Below, in pieces: positions 6,684 to 8,092 of a stretch of 8,092 nt of DNA. The notes below the pieces were generated by a model. The model worked only from the letters and a program-made list of their open reading frames with translations. It was not told the DNA's origin and searched no databases. The translations under genes and the position numbers were made by a program. Every line of letters begins with the position of its first letter. Positions within the stretch are counted from its first letter, which is position 1. This DNA is from an uncultured Eubacteriales bacterium. GTDB lineage: Bacteria; Bacillota; Clostridia; Oscillospirales; Oscillospiraceae. The stretch lies in NCBI GenBank assembly GCA_902475435.1, contig CABRZL010000088.1, forward strand, positions 1 to 8,092. The letters are read 5' to 3'.

Positions 6684-7874
6684 ATGACATATCTTTTGAA
6701 AAACGCACGTCTGCTCGATGCCTATTATAATCAGGAACCCATAGATGTTCTGGTGGAGGACCAACATATTCGAGCTGTTGGCACAAACCTTCCAGCGGCC
6801 GATCAGGAAATTGACCTGACGGGCTATACTCTTTTGCCAGGATTCATAGATGCCCATGTACATGTGGCCATCTATGACGACGCCTTCCGTTCGGAGTCTG
6901 TGACAGCCTGGGCTTATAATGGTGTAACTACGGTGCGAGAATTAGGTATGCTCAGCGTACTGCCCCAGGCTGATTATGCCAAATGGATCCGCCAAAACAA
7001 CGAAAATCCTAAAACTGCCAAAGTCATTGCCACTGGCAAATATATTGACGTAGCCGGAGGTTACGGTGCTGGTCCGAATCCAAACCGCCCGGTTGGCAAT
7101 CTCATCACTACCGTGGATCAAGCCGAGAACGCCGTCAAGGAAGCCTACAACTTGGGCTTTCCCGGCATTAAAATTGGAATCCACGACGACCGTATGGACA
7201 CCGCGCCTCACTTAAGTCAGGAGATGGCCGCCGCCATCTGTCGGCAGGCAGCTTCCCATGGCATGTGGGTTGCCGCCCATATTGGAAACTGTAAAGGCGC
7301 TCAGTTTATGCTAAACACTGGCGTAAGAGAATTGGCCCATACTCCTGGCGACCCAATGCCACAGGAGCTGATTGCGTATATGGTTTCCCATGGTGTGGTT
7401 ATGGATACCACGGTGGGAGATCCAAACAAAAAAATGGCTCCACCACCTCCCGATGTTGAGATGGGTCCGCCGCCCGATATGGGAAAAAGTTTTGACCCAT
7501 CTCAAATGGAGGAAGAACGGCGGGAACGGCGCCAAATCATGATTGACAATCTGCGCCGGTATTACCAGGCCGGCGGAAAAATCGTGCTGGGGACAGATCT
7601 GATCCACAGCCAAGACTTTTCCAAGGACGCTGCAATCCCTATCGCAGAACTTCGGGCTCTCATTCAGGCTGGGCTGTCGCTTCAAGAGGCCATTCAGGCC
7701 GGTACTATCTCCGCCGCCGAAGTGGTTGGCACAGGCTCTGAAGAAGGTCGTATTGCAGAAGGCTTTTTGGCAAATTTAGTGGCAGTTCCGGGTAAAGTGG
7801 ACACTTCCTTTGAGGCCCTAACCCACGTTAAATTGGTTATGCACAACGGAATCATAATCCGCAATGAATTATAG
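6684..7874 (+). CDS. Metal-dependent amidohydrolase (amidohydrolase superfamily, imidazolonepropionase-like)
   Basis: Intact 396-aa cytoplasmic hydrolase, normal length for the family. Members hydrolyse amide, lactam or related bonds with a metal centre in a TIM barrel; the substrate here is unknown. The N-terminal beta-sandwich strand (LLKNARLLD) precedes LPGFIDAHVHV with metal ligands His58 and His60. Lys163 in GIKIGI could be the carboxylated bridging lysine. His199 (VAAHIGN), His219 (ELAHTPGD) and Asp305 (LGTDLIHS) complete the expected ligand set. The C-terminus returns to the sandwich (GFLANLVAV, VKLVMHNGIIIRN). An unusual insert at residues about 249-284 carries PPPP and GPPPDM stretches followed by a charged EEERRERR helix, between the His219 strand and the Asp305 strand, where it could cap the active site. 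It is transcribed from its own sigma-54 promoter, divergent from the beta-helix gene. The stop is TAG, followed by an unrelated reductase remnant. Confidence 0.88.
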   Translation: MTYLLKNARLLDAYYNQEPIDVLVEDQHIRAVGTNLPAADQEIDLTGYTLLPGFIDAHVHVAIYDDAFRSESVTAWAYNGVTTVRELGMLSVLPQADYAKWIRQNNENPKTAKVIATGKYIDVAGGYGAGPNPNRPVGNLITTVDQAENAVKEAYNLGFPGIKIGIHDDRMDTAPHLSQEMAAAICRQAASHGMWVAAHIGNCKGAQFMLNTGVRELAHTPGDPMPQELIAYMVSHGVVMDTTVGDPNKKMAPPPPDVEMGPPPDMGKSFDPSQMEEERRERRQIMIDNLRRYYQAGGKIVLGTDLIHSQDFSKDAAIPIAELRALIQAGLSLQEAIQAGTISAAEVVGTGSEEGRIAEGFLANLVAVPGKVDTSFEALTHVKLVMHNGIIIRNEL

Positions 7875-7904
7875 TAACGGCCTTGGAAGCATATTATTTT
7901 CCAA

Positions 7905-8092
7905 TGTCTGAACACGACAGCGACTCCATCGTATGCCGCGGCAGAGAGGCCTGACGCTCTAATTCTGGCTGTGGGTTCCAATCCTATTGTACCATCCTCC
8001 CGGCATACATGGAAAAAACGTGGTAGTCGTCAACCGCTATTATTGGGAGTCGGATCGAATTGGGAATTCTGTGATAGTCCTGGGCAGAGGAC
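7905..8092 (+). pseudogene. Remnant of a second reductase FAD/NAD(P) domain, 5'-truncated, running off the window
   Basis: Frame 3 from about 7905 reads NTTATPSYAAAERPDALILAVGSNPIVP. From about 7999 frame 1 continues PGIHGKNVVVVNRYYWE and then GNSVIVLGRG up to the window edge. This is the central part of the dinucleotide-binding half of BaiCD/dienoyl-CoA-reductase-type enzymes (PDAxIxAxGSxPxxPxIPGxxGKNV, then a strand entering GxG). The frame break lies at 7995-8001. No flavin barrel, start codon or ribosome site precedes it: the amidohydrolase stop is only about 30 nt upstream, with a weak 6-bp inverted repeat (7883-7888/7899-7904) between. It resembles the same region of the 2620-4530 enzyme but is clearly diverged (PDHLILVLGAETLEIPIPG there), so it is not a recent tandem copy. 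Confidence 0.65.

Noticed and set aside
7311..7685. Minus-strand open frame of 124 codons
   Set aside because: Shadow of the amidohydrolase; its sequence shows no recognisable domain.
1..8092. CRISPR array, insertion sequence, tRNA or rRNA gene
   Set aside because: No direct-repeat arrays, transposase motifs, terminal repeats or RNA-gene signatures were seen on reading both strands.

Overview
The window reads as a catabolic or redox accessory locus, probably from an anaerobic Bacillota (clostridial-type) bacterium. The grounds are strong AGGAGG ribosome sites, a sigma-54 regulator, and an old-yellow-enzyme/[4Fe-4S]/FAD reductase of the BaiCD/BaiH/FldZ/dienoyl-CoA-reductase type, a family common in anaerobes. 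Taxonomy is inference; no rRNA or tRNA is visible.

Layout. (1) 1-846 (+): the 3' part of a sigma-54 enhancer-binding activator with GAFTGA, Walker B, WPGNVREL and a Fis-type helix-turn-helix, broken by two frameshifts and an in-frame TAG. (2) 870-885: a strong sigma-54 (-24/-12) promoter. (3) 922-2607 (+): an intact 561-aa protein resembling the UGSC family, with the Sec/Cys motif replaced by VPSS. (4) 2620-4530 (+): the reductase, translationally linked to gene 3 through a ribosome site that overlaps its stop, but carrying three frameshifts and an in-frame TAA. (5) 4531-4710: a convergent spacer with a weak hairpin. (6) 4711-6564 (-): a right-handed beta-helix-like protein of about 617 aa with no signal peptide, broken by about four frameshifts. 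(7) 6565-6683: a divergent spacer with two back-to-back sigma-54-type promoters, whose -12 halves form an 11-bp perfect inverted repeat. (8) 6684-7874 (+): an intact 396-aa metal-dependent amidohydrolase with a Pro/Met-rich insert. (9) about 7905-8092 (+): a remnant of a second reductase C-terminal domain, running off the window.

How the genes fit together. All three transcription units start from sigma-54-like elements that share the octamer AAACTTGC and predict leaders of 26-29 nt. An activator of exactly the matching type sits directly upstream. The simplest reading is one substrate-induced regulon: UGSC-like protein, flavin/Fe-S reductase, amidohydrolase and cytoplasmic beta-helix protein. 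The substrate cannot be read from the sequence.

Caution. Two genes are fully intact, while four coding regions carry about ten indels and two nonsense codons. About half of the indels fall in or next to runs of 4-6 identical bases. Sequencing or assembly error and genuine decay are both possible, and only reads or a close relative can separate them.
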